From: Hoeflea sp. 108
GTDB lineage: Bacteria; Pseudomonadota; Alphaproteobacteria; Rhizobiales; Rhizobiaceae
Length of the DNA: 64,000 nt
Reading direction: 5' to 3'
Assembly: GCF_000372965.1 (NCBI RefSeq)
Contig: NZ_KB890024.1
Location: 4,304,304 to 4,368,303, forward strand
Below, piece by piece: positions 33,310 to 42,659 of the stretch. The stretch's first letter is position 1. Each line of letters opens with the position of its first letter. Both the position numbers and the translations under genes were made by a program. The notes beneath the pieces were generated by a model. That model saw only the letters and a program-made list of their open reading frames with translations, had not been told where the DNA came from and made no database searches.

Positions 33310-35564
33310 CAGCCGCCTCCTGAAAATGCCGGTTGGCTCACATTGGTGCGTGACTGCGACAGCTCGTGGCCGCGGCGGCCGATGTTGCGGCGGCCGACGA
33401 GCAGTTGCATCAGCCCGACCACCGCCAGCATGACGCCGATCAGCACCGCCGAATAGGCGATCGCGATGCCGTATTCGTTGTTTTCGACGCGACCGACGAT
33501 GTAGCTCGTCGACATGTCGTAGCGGGCGCTGACCAGGAAGATGATGGCGCTGATCGCCGTCATGGCGCGCACGAATGAATAGACGAGTGCTGCGACGATC
33601 GCCGGCCTGAGCAGCGGCAGCACCACCTTGCGGAAGGTCTGCCAGGAATTGGCGCCCAGCGTCAGCGACGACTCGTCGAGGCTCTTGTCGATCTGTGACA
33701 TCGACGCCACCCCCGCCCGGACGCCCACAGGCATGTTGCGGAAGATGAAGGCCAGCACCAGGATGATGCCGGTCCCCGTCAGCTCGATCGGCGGCACGTT
33801 GAAGGCAATCACATAGCTCACGCCGATGACAGTGCCGGGGATGGCAAAGGACAGCATTGTGCCGAATTCGAAGGCGTTTTTGCCGGCAAAATTCTGCCGC
33901 ACCAAAAGATAGGCGGTGAGCAGGCCTATGGCGGCGGTCAGCGGCGACGAGATCAGCGCGATCTTGAGTGTGGTCCAGAACGAGCTCCAAGCCGAGCCCT
34001 TCCAGTGGATACCGAACTCGTTCCACCCCACCGCGAAGGCCTTCACATAATGTGTCAGGGTCAGGCTGTGGTCGACGCCCCAGAGCTTGACGAAGCTGCC
34101 GTAGAAGATGGTCGCATAGACGAAGATGGTGAAGGCAACCCAGAAGCCGGCGACGCCATAGACGGCGCGCTTGAGGCCGATGGGCAGCTGAGGGTGCACG
34201 CCGGCGTCGCCCTTGCCGGACATCGTCGTGTAGGATTTCTTGCCGAGCCAGAAACGCTGGGCATAGAAGGCAAGCAGCGTGAAGGCGAGCAGCACGATGG
34301 CCAGCACCGCCGCTTGCGCCTCGTCATTCTGGGCGCCGACGATAGCGAAGAAGATCTCTGTCGACAGCACGTCGAAATTGCCGCCCAGCACCAGCGGGTT
34401 GCCGAAGTCGGCCATGCTCTCGATGAAGCCGAGCAGGAAGGCATTGGCGAGGCCTGGCCGCATCAGCGGCAGCGACACCGTCCAGAAGGTCTGCCAGCGA
34501 TTGGCGCGCAGCGTCTGCGCCGCTTCCTCCATGGACGGGCTGACGCCCTCGACCACGCCGATCAAGACCAGGAAGGCGATCGGCGTGAAGGCGAGCAGCT
34601 GTGCGATCAGCAGACCCGGCAGGCCATAAATCCAGCGCGTCGGCTGAATGCCGAACAGCTCGGAGAATGTCTGCGTCACTGCGCCCGACAGGCCGAAGAG
34701 CAGGATAATGGCGAGACCGATGACGAAGGGCGGCGTGATGATTGGCAGCACCGTCAGCGCTCTGAGCAGCTTGCCATGGCGGAAGCCGGTGCGCGTGACC
34801 ATCAGCGCGAAGACCAGGCCAAGCGCCGTCGTCAGCACGCCGACGAGGACCGCCAGGAACAGCGAGTTCCAGGCGACGCCGCAGCGGCTGCCGCCGGCAA
34901 GGCAGTCGAGGCTCCAGAGCCTGGGGCTGAACAGCTTGCCGAGGAAGGTGCTGACCGAATAGCTGCCGTCCTCGGTGACCAACGCATTGGCCAGCATCTG
35001 CAGGATCGGCATGAAGATGAACAGGCCGACCGCTGCCACCACGAAGGCGATGGTCGAGACCACGAAGACGTCGCCGCCGACCGCGCCGCGCGCGGCAAGG
35101 CCAACTGAAAACAGGAACAGGAAGGCGAGGCCGACCAGAAGCGCGCCGTAGCCCATGCCGAATTGACGGTCGCCGAGTTCGCCGAACAGGCCTTGCAGCC
35201 AGCCGAACTGCCAGCCGCGCAGGCCGATGGCAAAACCCTGGAACATCAGCCAGGCAAAGCCCGCCGCCCCTATCGTCACCAGCAGCTTGCCGAACAGCGG
35301 ATCGGATTTCTTCCGCCCCCATAGCAAGAGCGGCGCGGCCAAAAGCAGGCCGAGCGGCGCCAGCCAAAGCTTCTCACTCTTGAGGTTGAGAACGAGCGCA
35401 GGCGCAAACTCGCTGTCCAGGGGATAGCCCTTCAACAGCCAGGACAAGCCGAAGAACCCGTCCTCGACGCCAAACCAGGGGAGCACGGCAAAGCCGAGCC
35501 ACCCGACCGCCATCCACAGGATGACTGTCGGGTGCAGGCCGCCGCTCAGATCGCGGGAGCGCAT
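33309..35564 (-). CDS. Large AfuB/FbpB-type ABC permease
   Basis: A 751-aa inner-membrane permease, longer than the usual 550-600 aa FbpB because of extra N-terminal helices before the first permease domain. EAA loops are MEEAAQTLRANRWQTFWTVS and LDESSLTLGANSWQTFRKV. The long form with an N-terminal extension is the pattern I associate with AfuB-like sugar-phosphate importers. It lies 3 bp after the binding-protein gene and overlaps the ATPase by 1 bp. Confidence 0.9.
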   Translation of the reverse strand: MRSRDLSGGLHPTVILWMAVGWLGFAVLPWFGVEDGFFGLSWLLKGYPLDSEFAPALVLNLKSEKLWLAPLGLLLAAPLLLWGRKKSDPLFGKLLVTIGAAGFAWLMFQGFAIGLRGWQFGWLQGLFGELGDRQFGMGYGALLVGLAFLFLFSVGLAARGAVGGDVFVVSTIAFVVAAVGLFIFMPILQMLANALVTEDGSYSVSTFLGKLFSPRLWSLDCLAGGSRCGVAWNSLFLAVLVGVLTTALGLVFALMVTRTGFRHGKLLRALTVLPIITPPFVIGLAIILLFGLSGAVTQTFSELFGIQPTRWIYGLPGLLIAQLLAFTPIAFLVLIGVVEGVSPSMEEAAQTLRANRWQTFWTVSLPLMRPGLANAFLLGFIESMADFGNPLVLGGNFDVLSTEIFFAIVGAQNDEAQAAVLAIVLLAFTLLAFYAQRFWLGKKSYTTMSGKGDAGVHPQLPIGLKRAVYGVAGFWVAFTIFVYATIFYGSFVKLWGVDHSLTLTHYVKAFAVGWNEFGIHWKGSAWSSFWTTLKIALISSPLTAAIGLLTAYLLVRQNFAGKNAFEFGTMLSFAIPGTVIGVSYVIAFNVPPIELTGTGIILVLAFIFRNMPVGVRAGVASMSQIDKSLDESSLTLGANSWQTFRKVVLPLLRPAIVAALVYSFVRAMTAISAIIFLVSARYDMSTSYIVGRVENNEYGIAIAYSAVLIGVMLAVVGLMQLLVGRRNIGRRGHELSQSRTNVSQPAFSGGG

Positions 35565-35567
35565 GGA

Positions 35568-36590
35568 TTATTGCGGCAGTGAGGAGACCTCCTGATCCCA
35601 TTTGCCAAGCAGCCGCTTGCGCTCCTCGCTCGAGCCGTACTTCTTGAAGTCGTAGTCGATCAGCTTGATCGTCGACAGGTCGGGCGTCAGTTCCGACACG
35701 GCCGCCGCCTTGTTCGACGGCAGCTGGAACGACTTCACGTCCTTGGCCTTGCCCTGCATTTCGGCTGACAGTGCCCAGTCGTAGAACTTCTTTGCTGCCT
35801 CGGCGTTGCGTGCGCCCTTGATGATCGACATCGAGCCGATCTCGTAGCCGGTGCCTTCGCAGGGCGCGACAGTCACGATCGGAAAGCCCGCAGCCGTCTG
35901 CGCCACGGCATCATGCATGAACACGATGCCGATGGTGGTTTCGCCGAGGCCGGCTGCCTTGATCGGCGCCGAGCCCGACTTGGTGTACTGGTTGATGTTC
36001 TTGTGCAGGGCCTTCATGTAGTCGAAGCCCTTGTCCTCGCCCATCAGCTGCACCATGGTCGCCAGCGTCGTATAGGCGGTACCAGACGAATTCGGGTTAG
36101 CGATCTGGATCTGACCCTTGTATTCGGCCTTGGTCAGGTCGGCCCAGCATTTCGGCTCGGGCAGGTTGTTCTTGGCGAGCAGGTCCTTGTTGTAGCCGAA
36201 CCCAAGCGCGCCAGAGTAGACGCCGATGGTCTTGTTGCCGGCGGCCTCGGCCTGCTTGATCGCCCAGTCGTGCAGCTCGCCGCGCATCGGCGATATATAC
36301 TCCTCGGTCAGGTTTTCCTGGGCTGCCTGCAGATGCGGATCGCCGGTGCCGCCCCACCACACGTCGCCCTTCGGGTTGCTCGCCTCGGCGCGCACCTGGG
36401 CGTAGGTTTCGCCCGAGCTCTTGCGGGTCATGTCGACGGTGATGCCGGTCTTTTCCTCGAAGCCGGTCTTGATCTGCTGGCACCAGGCCTCGTCGGCGCT
36501 GCAATAGAGCGTCAGGCTCTCGGCGCGGGCAACACCAGTGGCCAGCATCAGGGCGGCGAACGCCGCCGAATACATGTAGGCAGTCTTCAT
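35568..36590 (-). CDS. FbpA/AfuA-type extracellular solute-binding protein
   Basis: A 340-aa periplasmic binding protein. The signal peptide ends VARA-E; GGAGGG precedes ATG 36590. The mature start LTLYCSADEAWCQQIKTGFE and DVWWGGTGDPHLQAA are typical of the AfuA-like branch, which binds hexose phosphates in Actinobacillus and E. coli, rather than ferric iron. That assignment is by eye. First gene of the minus operon, divergent from a Nudix gene; nothing else clear is seen in 36591-36785. Confidence 0.87.
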   Translation of the reverse strand: MKTAYMYSAAFAALMLATGVARAESLTLYCSADEAWCQQIKTGFEEKTGITVDMTRKSSGETYAQVRAEASNPKGDVWWGGTGDPHLQAAQENLTEEYISPMRGELHDWAIKQAEAAGNKTIGVYSGALGFGYNKDLLAKNNLPEPKCWADLTKAEYKGQIQIANPNSSGTAYTTLATMVQLMGEDKGFDYMKALHKNINQYTKSGSAPIKAAGLGETTIGIVFMHDAVAQTAAGFPIVTVAPCEGTGYEIGSMSIIKGARNAEAAKKFYDWALSAEMQGKAKDVKSFQLPSNKAAAVSELTPDLSTIKLIDYDFKKYGSSEERKRLLGKWDQEVSSLPQ

Positions 36591-36785
36591 TTTGCAGTTC
36601 CCTCCATCTTTTTCGCCGTCTAACGATCTTATGTCGTTTTGGCCTGTTGCAGAGTGAGTGCTTTTTACGCATTTTGCAATCGTGTTCATCGCACTATCTT
36701 TGCGTCACGAACATGATCTGGCCGAAGTGCTAGGTAAGAGGAAAGACGGTCGCAAAAGGCCGCAGGAAAGGAACATCAGGCGCAG

Positions 36786-37265
36786 ATGCCCAAGGACAAG
36801 AAGACCATACGCAAGGCGAACAAGGGCGAACGCATCGCCCAGGTCGCTGCCATTCCGTTCCGCGTGAACGAGGATGGCGCGCTTGAGGTCATGCTTGTCA
36901 CCTCGCGCGGCACCCGCCGCTTCATCGTGCCCAAGGGCTGGCCGATGAAGGGCAAGAGCGCGCGCCAGGCAGCGCTTATCGAAGCCCGCGAAGAGGCCGG
37001 CGTGAACGGCAAGGCGTTGAAAAAGCCGGCCGGCAGCTATTGCTACTGGAAGCGCCTGTCGACCAGCTTCGTCCATGTCGTGGTCACCGCCTACCTCATC
37101 CAGGTCTCCGAAGAGCTCGATGCCTGGCAGGAGGCCGGTGCTCGCCAGCGTGCCTGGCTTGCGCCAGCGGATGCGGCCGTGCTCATCGACGAGCCGGAGC
37201 TTTCGACCCTGATCCGTGGTCTCACAGTGGCGGACCTCGTCCAGCCTGAGGCGGAACCAGCCTAG
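36786..37265 (+). CDS. Nudix hydrolase
   Basis: A 159-aa cytoplasmic Nudix protein of the diadenosine/diphosphoinositol polyphosphate phosphohydrolase-like group. The Nudix box is recognisable in GKSARQAALIEAREEAGVNG: the core EAREEAGV with the metal-binding glutamates is intact, while the upstream Glu position of the canonical motif is Ala and the first Arg is Ile. A basic N-terminus (PKDKKTIRKANKGER) precedes it. It lies between the AfuA-like importer (divergent) and the LacI-type gene. Confidence 0.85.
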   Translation: MPKDKKTIRKANKGERIAQVAAIPFRVNEDGALEVMLVTSRGTRRFIVPKGWPMKGKSARQAALIEAREEAGVNGKALKKPAGSYCYWKRLSTSFVHVVVTAYLIQVSEELDAWQEAGARQRAWLAPADAAVLIDEPELSTLIRGLTVADLVQPEAEPA

Positions 37266-37300
37266 GCGTCCGCTCGACATCAGGACGCATTGCTGAAGGC

Positions 37301-37328
37301 TGCAAGATTGCAGTTGCAGGATTGCAGG
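37301..37328. repeat. Tandem 14-bp direct repeat upstream of lacI-type gene
   Basis: TGCAAGATTGCAGT (37301-37314) is followed at once by TGCAGGATTGCAGG (37315-37328). Its first eight bases TGCAAGAT equal a half-site of the operator at 11637, which may be coincidence or cross-regulation. Confidence 0.5.
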
Positions 37329-37358
37329 TCGCTGAAACCGATTGTATCAGGGTAGCCG

Positions 37359-37374
37359 TTGCACATTTGTGCAA
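37359..37374. promoter_or_regulatory. LacI-type operator upstream of the regulator gene
   Basis: TTGCACA-TT-TGTGCAA, a dyad with perfect 7-bp arms, 43 bp ahead of the regulator start. The same motif occurs at 41669 and in weaker form at 49296 and 49398. Confidence 0.75.
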
Positions 37375-37417
37375 AGGCCAAGATGCGGTTTGACGACCGA
37401 CCAAACTGGAGCTGTCG

Positions 37418-38437
37418 ATGTCCGAACTGAAGCCGGGCAGGTCATTCGTAAGCGCACAGCAGGTCGCCGAACTGGCCGGCGTTTCGCGCTCGGCCGTGTC
37501 CCGCACCTTCACCGACGGCGCCAGCGTTTCCGAGACCACCCGCAAGAAGGTGCTCGAGGCAGCAGAGACGCTCGGCTACCACGTCAATCACCTCGCCCGC
37601 AGCCTGATCCACGAGGACAGCGGCATCGTCTGCCTCATCGGCGCCGACATCAACACGCCCTACCATTCACGCCTGATCGACGCGATCACCCGCCGCCTGC
37701 AGGCCATCAACCGCGTCGCCATGGTCATCAACACCTCTGGCGACACCGACAGCGTCGAAGCGGCCTTGCGCCAGACGCTCAACTACCGCGCCAACGCAAC
37801 CGTGGTGCTGTCGGGTACGCCGCCGACATCGCTCATCAACACCTGCCTCAACAGCGGCCAGCACGTCATCCTGATCAACCGCGACGATCATCTCGACGGC
37901 CCCGAAAACATCAGCGTCGACAATGCTGCGGCCGCACGCGAAGCATTCCACATGCTCCACCGTGCCGGCAGCCGGCGCATCGCCGTGGTGTCCTCGCAGG
38001 CCGGCACGCCGAGCCTTGTCGCACGCGAGCGCGCCTTCGAAACGGCCGCCGCCGAGGCAGGGCTCGAAGTGACCATCACGCGTGCTGGCCCCACCGGCTA
38101 CGGCGCGGGCTTCGAGGCCGGGCGCCTGCTGCTCAGCGGCTCGCACCGGCCTGACGCTGCCTTCTGCGTCACCGACCTGCTCGCCTGCGGCTTCATGGAT
38201 GCGGCGCGCGTCGAATTCGGCATGAACGTGCCCGAGGAGCTTTGTGTCGTCGGCTTCGACGACATCGAGCAGGCCGGCTGGGCGTCATACCAGCTGACCA
38301 CCTTCCGCCAGCCGATCGCACAGGTGGCCGACCACATCACCAAGCTGCTCGACAGCGACGAACCCGAACCGGTGCGCGGCGGCCGCGTCTGCTTTCACGC
38401 CGATCCGGTCTGGCGCCGGACCGTCCGGCCCAGGTGA
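37418..38437 (+). CDS. LacI-family transcriptional regulator
   Basis: A 339-aa regulator. The N-terminal HTH (VSAQQVAELAGVSRSAVSR) and hinge helix (HVNHLARSL) are followed by a periplasmic-binding-protein-like effector domain (IVCLIGADINTPYHSRLIDA, VVGFDDIEQAGW). GGAG lies 6 bp ahead of ATG 37418. Operators matching a LacI-type dyad are found before this gene and in the adjacent phosphatase/ABC cluster, so it is the likely regulator of that cluster. Its 3' end overlaps the convergent metallophosphatase gene by 43 bp. Confidence 0.93.
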   Translation: MSELKPGRSFVSAQQVAELAGVSRSAVSRTFTDGASVSETTRKKVLEAAETLGYHVNHLARSLIHEDSGIVCLIGADINTPYHSRLIDAITRRLQAINRVAMVINTSGDTDSVEAALRQTLNYRANATVVLSGTPPTSLINTCLNSGQHVILINRDDHLDGPENISVDNAAAAREAFHMLHRAGSRRIAVVSSQAGTPSLVARERAFETAAAEAGLEVTITRAGPTGYGAGFEAGRLLLSGSHRPDAAFCVTDLLACGFMDAARVEFGMNVPEELCVVGFDDIEQAGWASYQLTTFRQPIAQVADHITKLLDSDEPEPVRGGRVCFHADPVWRRTVRPR

Positions 38438-40122
38438 CTTCTCGAGATCACGTCGCCGGTCGCCAGATCGACGGAAAAGTCGCCTGACGGCGCACTCGCC
38501 AGCCAGTCCGTCAGCATCCGCATGAACGACGCCAGCCTGTCCTGCAGGCAGCCTTCCGGCCACGAGCCCGCAGCGAAAAGAGCCGCGAGATGGCGATAGG
38601 CGACGATACGCGCCGGCTCGATGAAATCGAGCGCGACCTCGCGACCCTTGCGCAGCCTGTACCAGTCGACGACCATTTCGAAAAAGGGCAGCACGCGCCA
38701 GTCCTGCGCGTCCGGTTTCGCCACAGCCGCGAGAAACGGCATGGCGTCACTCGCCGTCAGCGGCGCCCTGGCTCCCGCAAGCCGCTCGAGGTCGCCAAGG
38801 TCGAGCTGCGGCACAAGTATTGCCAGATCCCGGGGCCATTCCTTGGGCAGGTAGCGATGCCGGACCATCTCGGCGAGATGCCGGCTGAGGAAGTCTGCAT
38901 GGCCGATAGCCTCGGTCACCGCCGCCGACGCTCCCTCCCGCGCCGCCTCGACGCGATAGAGGGCAAAAGCGGTGTCATATGCAGGCACTTCGGCGACGAC
39001 CACCGTCTCGACATCGAGCCTGTCGTCTCCGATCTCAACGATCTTGTAGGCAGGCGGAAAGCCGACCATCGACGGCACGGCGATGTTGACCAGCCAGTCA
39101 TCACCGTCGCGGAAGATGGCGGTGTCGTTGATGTGCAAATGGCCGCTGAAATGCACCTTGATGCCGGTGGCAGCCGCAACCTTCGACACGTCCGCGCGCG
39201 GCGTTCGTCGCAGGAAGCTCGTGTCGTTGAGCAGCTTCGCCTCGTCGGCTGAGGTGCCGTTGAGGGGATCGATGATAGGATAGTGCGAAAACGCGATCAG
39301 CCGCTTGCCCTGCGCTTTCGCCCTCGCCGCAACGTGCTTCATCCAGTCCAGCACAAAACCCTTGTTGCGCGGCATCGAGTTCCAGCCGGCATCGGTGCTG
39401 TCGTGGTAGCTCTTCTCCGCCGCCGGATCGAGGTCGCCATTCTTCGGCTCGAAGACATTGGCATCGATGGACAACAACCACAGCCCCTCGACCGGCTCGA
39501 CGAGAAACGAAGCGTCGGCCATACGCCTGACGGTCTTCCCGTCGGAGGAAACGATGTCGAAAATCCGCGCCTCAAGCCTGTCATCGATTCCAAATGGGCA
39601 TTCCCAATGCAGGTCGCCGTCGCGCCGGAAGAAGCCAAGCGCGCTCAGTGCAGGGATCGCCTGTTCATAGCCGCCGCAATACATCTCGGCGCTGACGATC
39701 TTGTCGACCGAGTTGTCCTGCCCGATATCGGCGTCGCTTGTCACCAGCATGTGCGAACCATTCGGGTTGAGGAAGCGCTTGCTCTGGTGACGACCGTGGA
39801 TGGCATAGAGGTCGTGATTGCCCGGGGTCGCGACGAAGCGCAGGCCGAAGCGACGGGAATAGTCCGCCAGCAGCGCGGTCGCCGCTGCCATTGTCGACTG
39901 CTGGCCGTCGTCGGTCAGGTCGCCGGCAATCGCCACCAACGAAATGCCGCGTCTGACGATGTCGTCGAGCAGCGCGCGTGTGGCATGGAAGCTCTCGTTG
40001 AACACGCGCGTCGAGGCATTGGTGTCGGCAAGGGTTCGGACCGCCACCCGGTCGCCTCGTCCAACGCCCTGACGGTTGTCGACGTCGTGGAAATGCGGGT
40101 CGGCGATGACGGCAATCTTCAT
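38395..40122 (-). CDS. Calcineurin-like metallophosphoesterase
   Basis: A 575-aa cytoplasmic dinuclear-metal phosphoesterase. All five metal-site blocks are visible: DPHFHD at residues 8-13, AGDLTDDG, TPGNHDLY, FSHYP and HFSGHLHIND. No signal peptide. The C-terminal third has no domain I recognise. It is the most promoter-distal gene of the cluster, 29 bp after the tyrosine-phosphatase-like gene, and overlaps the 3' end of lacI convergently. Class III cyclic-nucleotide phosphodiesterases share this fold, but the setting suggests action on an imported phospho-compound. Confidence 0.88.
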   Translation of the reverse strand: MKIAVIADPHFHDVDNRQGVGRGDRVAVRTLADTNASTRVFNESFHATRALLDDIVRRGISLVAIAGDLTDDGQQSTMAAATALLADYSRRFGLRFVATPGNHDLYAIHGRHQSKRFLNPNGSHMLVTSDADIGQDNSVDKIVSAEMYCGGYEQAIPALSALGFFRRDGDLHWECPFGIDDRLEARIFDIVSSDGKTVRRMADASFLVEPVEGLWLLSIDANVFEPKNGDLDPAAEKSYHDSTDAGWNSMPRNKGFVLDWMKHVAARAKAQGKRLIAFSHYPIIDPLNGTSADEAKLLNDTSFLRRTPRADVSKVAAATGIKVHFSGHLHINDTAIFRDGDDWLVNIAVPSMVGFPPAYKIVEIGDDRLDVETVVVAEVPAYDTAFALYRVEAAREGASAAVTEAIGHADFLSRHLAEMVRHRYLPKEWPRDLAILVPQLDLGDLERLAGARAPLTASDAMPFLAAVAKPDAQDWRVLPFFEMVVDWYRLRKGREVALDFIEPARIVAYRHLAALFAAGSWPEGCLQDRLASFMRMLTDWLASAPSGDFSVDLATGDVISRSHLGRTVRRQTGSA

Positions 40123-40151
40123 GTCATTCTCGCTGCGCGGCCAGTCGGCCG

Positions 40152-40793
40152 TCAGTTGTTGGCGGCAAGCGCCGACACCGGCGCCGGCGGCAATCCCTTG
40201 TCGATCATGGCGATCCACTGCGCTGCCTTGCGCGCCGCCTCGACCAGCATCGGCTTCGGCGCCTCGTGCCACTCGTCGCGACGCAGCTCACGCTGGGTGC
40301 GCACGTGGTCGAGTGCTGCGTCGAGCGTCGGAAACTTGTCCGGCATCTCGACATGGAGGAACAGCGCCACCAGCGACACCGAACGGCTGCGGCCGCCTCG
40401 GCAGTTGACCAGCACATTGCCCTTCTCGCGCCGCTTGTATGTGGCCTTGTCAGGCAGCACCTGGCTCAGCGCGCCGCGCAGCAGGTAGAAACCCGACAGC
40501 ATCATGGTCTCGGGATTGCCGTGCCCGTCGATCAGTCCAAGCTTGTAGTAACGCACCGCGCCGACGCCGTAGATGGCATCAGCTCCCTCACCCTCGCCGA
40601 ACGGCTCGGTCGCATAGTTGAAGTCGAGATTGACCGCGCAATTCACCACTGTGGTGATGTTCTTGTCCTTGAGCAGCGCAAGATCGCCGGCGCCGTCCAT
40701 GCCGCCGACATAGATGTCGATGCCGTAGCCGGCGATGTCGCGCTCGATCAAGCTGAGCGCCGGCCGCTCGTAGCGTGGGCTGCCTGTATCCAT
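40152..40793 (-). CDS. Dual-specificity-type (Cys-based) phosphatase
   Basis: A 213-aa protein with the CX5R signature in VNCRGGRSRSVSL: nucleophile C131, Arg R137; the usual His before Cys is Asn. An upstream acid candidate is in LGLIDGHG. Cys-based phosphatases of this type include dephosphorylators of inositol phosphates (phytase-like) as well as proteins. It lies 21 bp after an inositol-phosphatase-family gene and 29 bp before the metallophosphatase gene, which points to a small-molecule substrate shared with its neighbours. Confidence 0.82.
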   Translation of the reverse strand: MDTGSPRYERPALSLIERDIAGYGIDIYVGGMDGAGDLALLKDKNITTVVNCAVNLDFNYATEPFGEGEGADAIYGVGAVRYYKLGLIDGHGNPETMMLSGFYLLRGALSQVLPDKATYKRREKGNVLVNCRGGRSRSVSLVALFLHVEMPDKFPTLDAALDHVRTQRELRRDEWHEAPKPMLVEAARKAAQWIAMIDKGLPPAPVSALAANN

Positions 40794-40814
40794 GTCCCTG
40801 TCCCCGTTCTTCAG

Positions 40815-41648
40815 TCAGCGCGTTTCGAGCGCTATGCCGGTCGCCGCACTCATGCCAAGCGCCACGCCGGGCGCCGCCGCCAGCACCGCTCCACCCTTTG
40901 TCAGGCCGCCGACGGCGAGAAACGGTGCGACGACGCCGCCCGCTTCCTTGACCAGCAGCAACCCAGCCAGGCAATCCCACGGATGCATGTGCAGTTCCGC
41001 ATAGGCGTCCGAGCGGCCGTCGGCGACATAGGCAAGGCCCAGCGCGCCGGATGCGCCACGACGCACATTGGCGCCCTGCTCGAGGATGTTGGAGAGCACC
41101 TCCATATAGCGCGCATTCGACTTGCGGTTCGACCAGCCGAATTCGACGCAGGCAGCATCGAAATCACCGGTTCCGGCAACGGCAATCGGCTTGCCGTTGC
41201 GCGTCGCCCCATGGCCACGCCGGGCGAAATAGAGTTCATCGAGAACAGGATTGTAGATCGCGCCGATCTCCATTTCGCCGTTGCTGACGAAAGCGATGGC
41301 GATGCAGAAGTGCGGGATGTCGCGGGCAAAATTGGCAGTGCCATCGATCGGGTCGACCACCCACGTATCCGGCTTGATCGCCCCGCCCGTCTCCTCGCCG
41401 AGGAACCCGTCCCCGGGAAACGCCTCGGCGATGCGTGCCTTGAGGTGCCGCTCCACTGCCGCATCGGTTTCCGTCAGGAAGTCCTGCGGTCCCTTCATGC
41501 CGAAGCCCGGCGTCCTGTTCCTGTAGCCGTCGAGCGCCACGGCCCCTGCGGACCTGGCGATCTCGCGGCAGAAGGCGGCACGCCGGTCCATCTCGGCTTC
41601 GGCTTCCGGCTGCGGGGCGACTGCGTGAACGGTCATGTCAATGCTCAT
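40815..41648 (-). CDS. Inositol monophosphatase family protein (first)
   Basis: A 277-aa Mg2+/Li+-sensitive phosphatase fold. Metal-site motifs: GEETGG, WVVDPIDGTANF and HMHPWDCLAG. The N-terminus may begin at ATG 41648 or 41636. An operator of the LacI type (41669-41684) lies just ahead, so this gene can start a transcript of its own with the two downstream phosphatase genes. Substrates of the family include inositol phosphates, fructose bisphosphate and 3'-phosphoadenosine phosphate. Confidence 0.9.
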   Translation of the reverse strand: MSIDMTVHAVAPQPEAEAEMDRRAAFCREIARSAGAVALDGYRNRTPGFGMKGPQDFLTETDAAVERHLKARIAEAFPGDGFLGEETGGAIKPDTWVVDPIDGTANFARDIPHFCIAIAFVSNGEMEIGAIYNPVLDELYFARRGHGATRNGKPIAVAGTGDFDAACVEFGWSNRKSNARYMEVLSNILEQGANVRRGASGALGLAYVADGRSDAYAELHMHPWDCLAGLLLVKEAGGVVAPFLAVGGLTKGGAVLAAAPGVALGMSAATGIALETR

Positions 41649-41668
41649 TGGTAATTTCCGAGGTCAGA

Positions 41669-41684
41669 TTGCACAGGTGTGCAA
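41669..41684. promoter_or_regulatory. LacI-type operator before the IMPase gene
   Basis: TTGCACA-GG-TGTGCAA, with the same 7-bp arms as the site at 37359. A partial copy TTGCACAGCCGTTCCA follows at 41758-41773. They lie in the 132-bp gap between the two IMPase genes and suggest an internal regulated promoter. Confidence 0.75.
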
Positions 41685-41780
41685 ATTCGTCAACGCCATA
41701 AGATCGATAATGTTTTATCAGTGCAGCAGGAACCATAGCGCAGCAATGTGACAGCTGTTGCACAGCCGTTCCACGCATGG

Positions 41781-42659
41781 TCATGCGGCACCTCCCGCAG
41801 CCGAAAGCTTCGGCCTTCTTGCGCTCGCCGCCTCGCGACCTTCGGAGATTCCGCGGGCGATGCGCATCAATGTCGGATAGTCGGCGCCTTCCCCCAGCGC
41901 GACATAGCCGGGGCACATGAAGTCGGGCACGTCGGCGTCGACCTTGCCCAGCGTCAACGGGTGATAGCTGCCGCCAGCCTGCTTGAGGATGAGAACCGCC
42001 GCGGCGACATCCCAGGGATTGGAGCCGAAGCCAGCGGAGGCGTCGACCCAGCCCGCCGCGACATGGCAAAGGCTGAGCGCCCCGCTGCCCGGTCGCCGCA
42101 GCGTCGAGAATGTCTCGACCAGCTCACCGAAATTGGCGAGCGTCTGTTCATGCCCGTCGAGCCTGAAGTCGCGCGCCACCGGGTAGCCGGTAATCAACGT
42201 CGCATGCCGCTCGTCCGATATGGCGCGCGAGCGCAAGGGCACCCCGTTCAACCAGGCTCCGGTCAGGTCGGCCGAAAACAGGCTTCCCGTGACCGGGTCA
42301 TAAACGGCGCCGGCGACGACCTCGCCATCGATCGCCACACCCACCGACACGCACCAGAAGGCAAAACCGCGGGCGAAGTTGGAAGTTCCGTCGATCGGAT
42401 CGACATACCATTTCACCCGCCCCTCGCCGCTCACCCCACCCTCCTCGCCGACCACGACCGAGTCCGGCACTTCGCGCAGGATGAAGGCGCGGATCGCCAT
42501 TTCCGCATCCTTGTCGTGTTTGGTCACGACGTCATGCAGGTCGACCTTGTAATCAACGGCCATGTTGGAGCGGAATGCAGCCAGCAGAGGCTCGCACATC
42601 AGCTTCGCCGCACGTTCGGCCACGTCGCGCAGGCGCTTTGCTTTCTCGAGGCTCGTCAT
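41781..42659 (-). CDS. Inositol monophosphatase family protein (second)
   Basis: A 292-aa IMPase-family protein with VVGEEGG, WYVDPIDGTSNF and SNPWDVAAAVL as metal-site motifs. Only weakly similar to the other IMPase outside these motifs, so not a recent duplicate. It overlaps the HAD gene by 4 bp. Two members of one phosphatase family in a single operon suggest two different phosphate positions or two intermediates. Confidence 0.9.
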   Translation of the reverse strand: MTSLEKAKRLRDVAERAAKLMCEPLLAAFRSNMAVDYKVDLHDVVTKHDKDAEMAIRAFILREVPDSVVVGEEGGVSGEGRVKWYVDPIDGTSNFARGFAFWCVSVGVAIDGEVVAGAVYDPVTGSLFSADLTGAWLNGVPLRSRAISDERHATLITGYPVARDFRLDGHEQTLANFGELVETFSTLRRPGSGALSLCHVAAGWVDASAGFGSNPWDVAAAVLILKQAGGSYHPLTLGKVDADVPDFMCPGYVALGEGADYPTLMRIARGISEGREAASARRPKLSAAGGAA

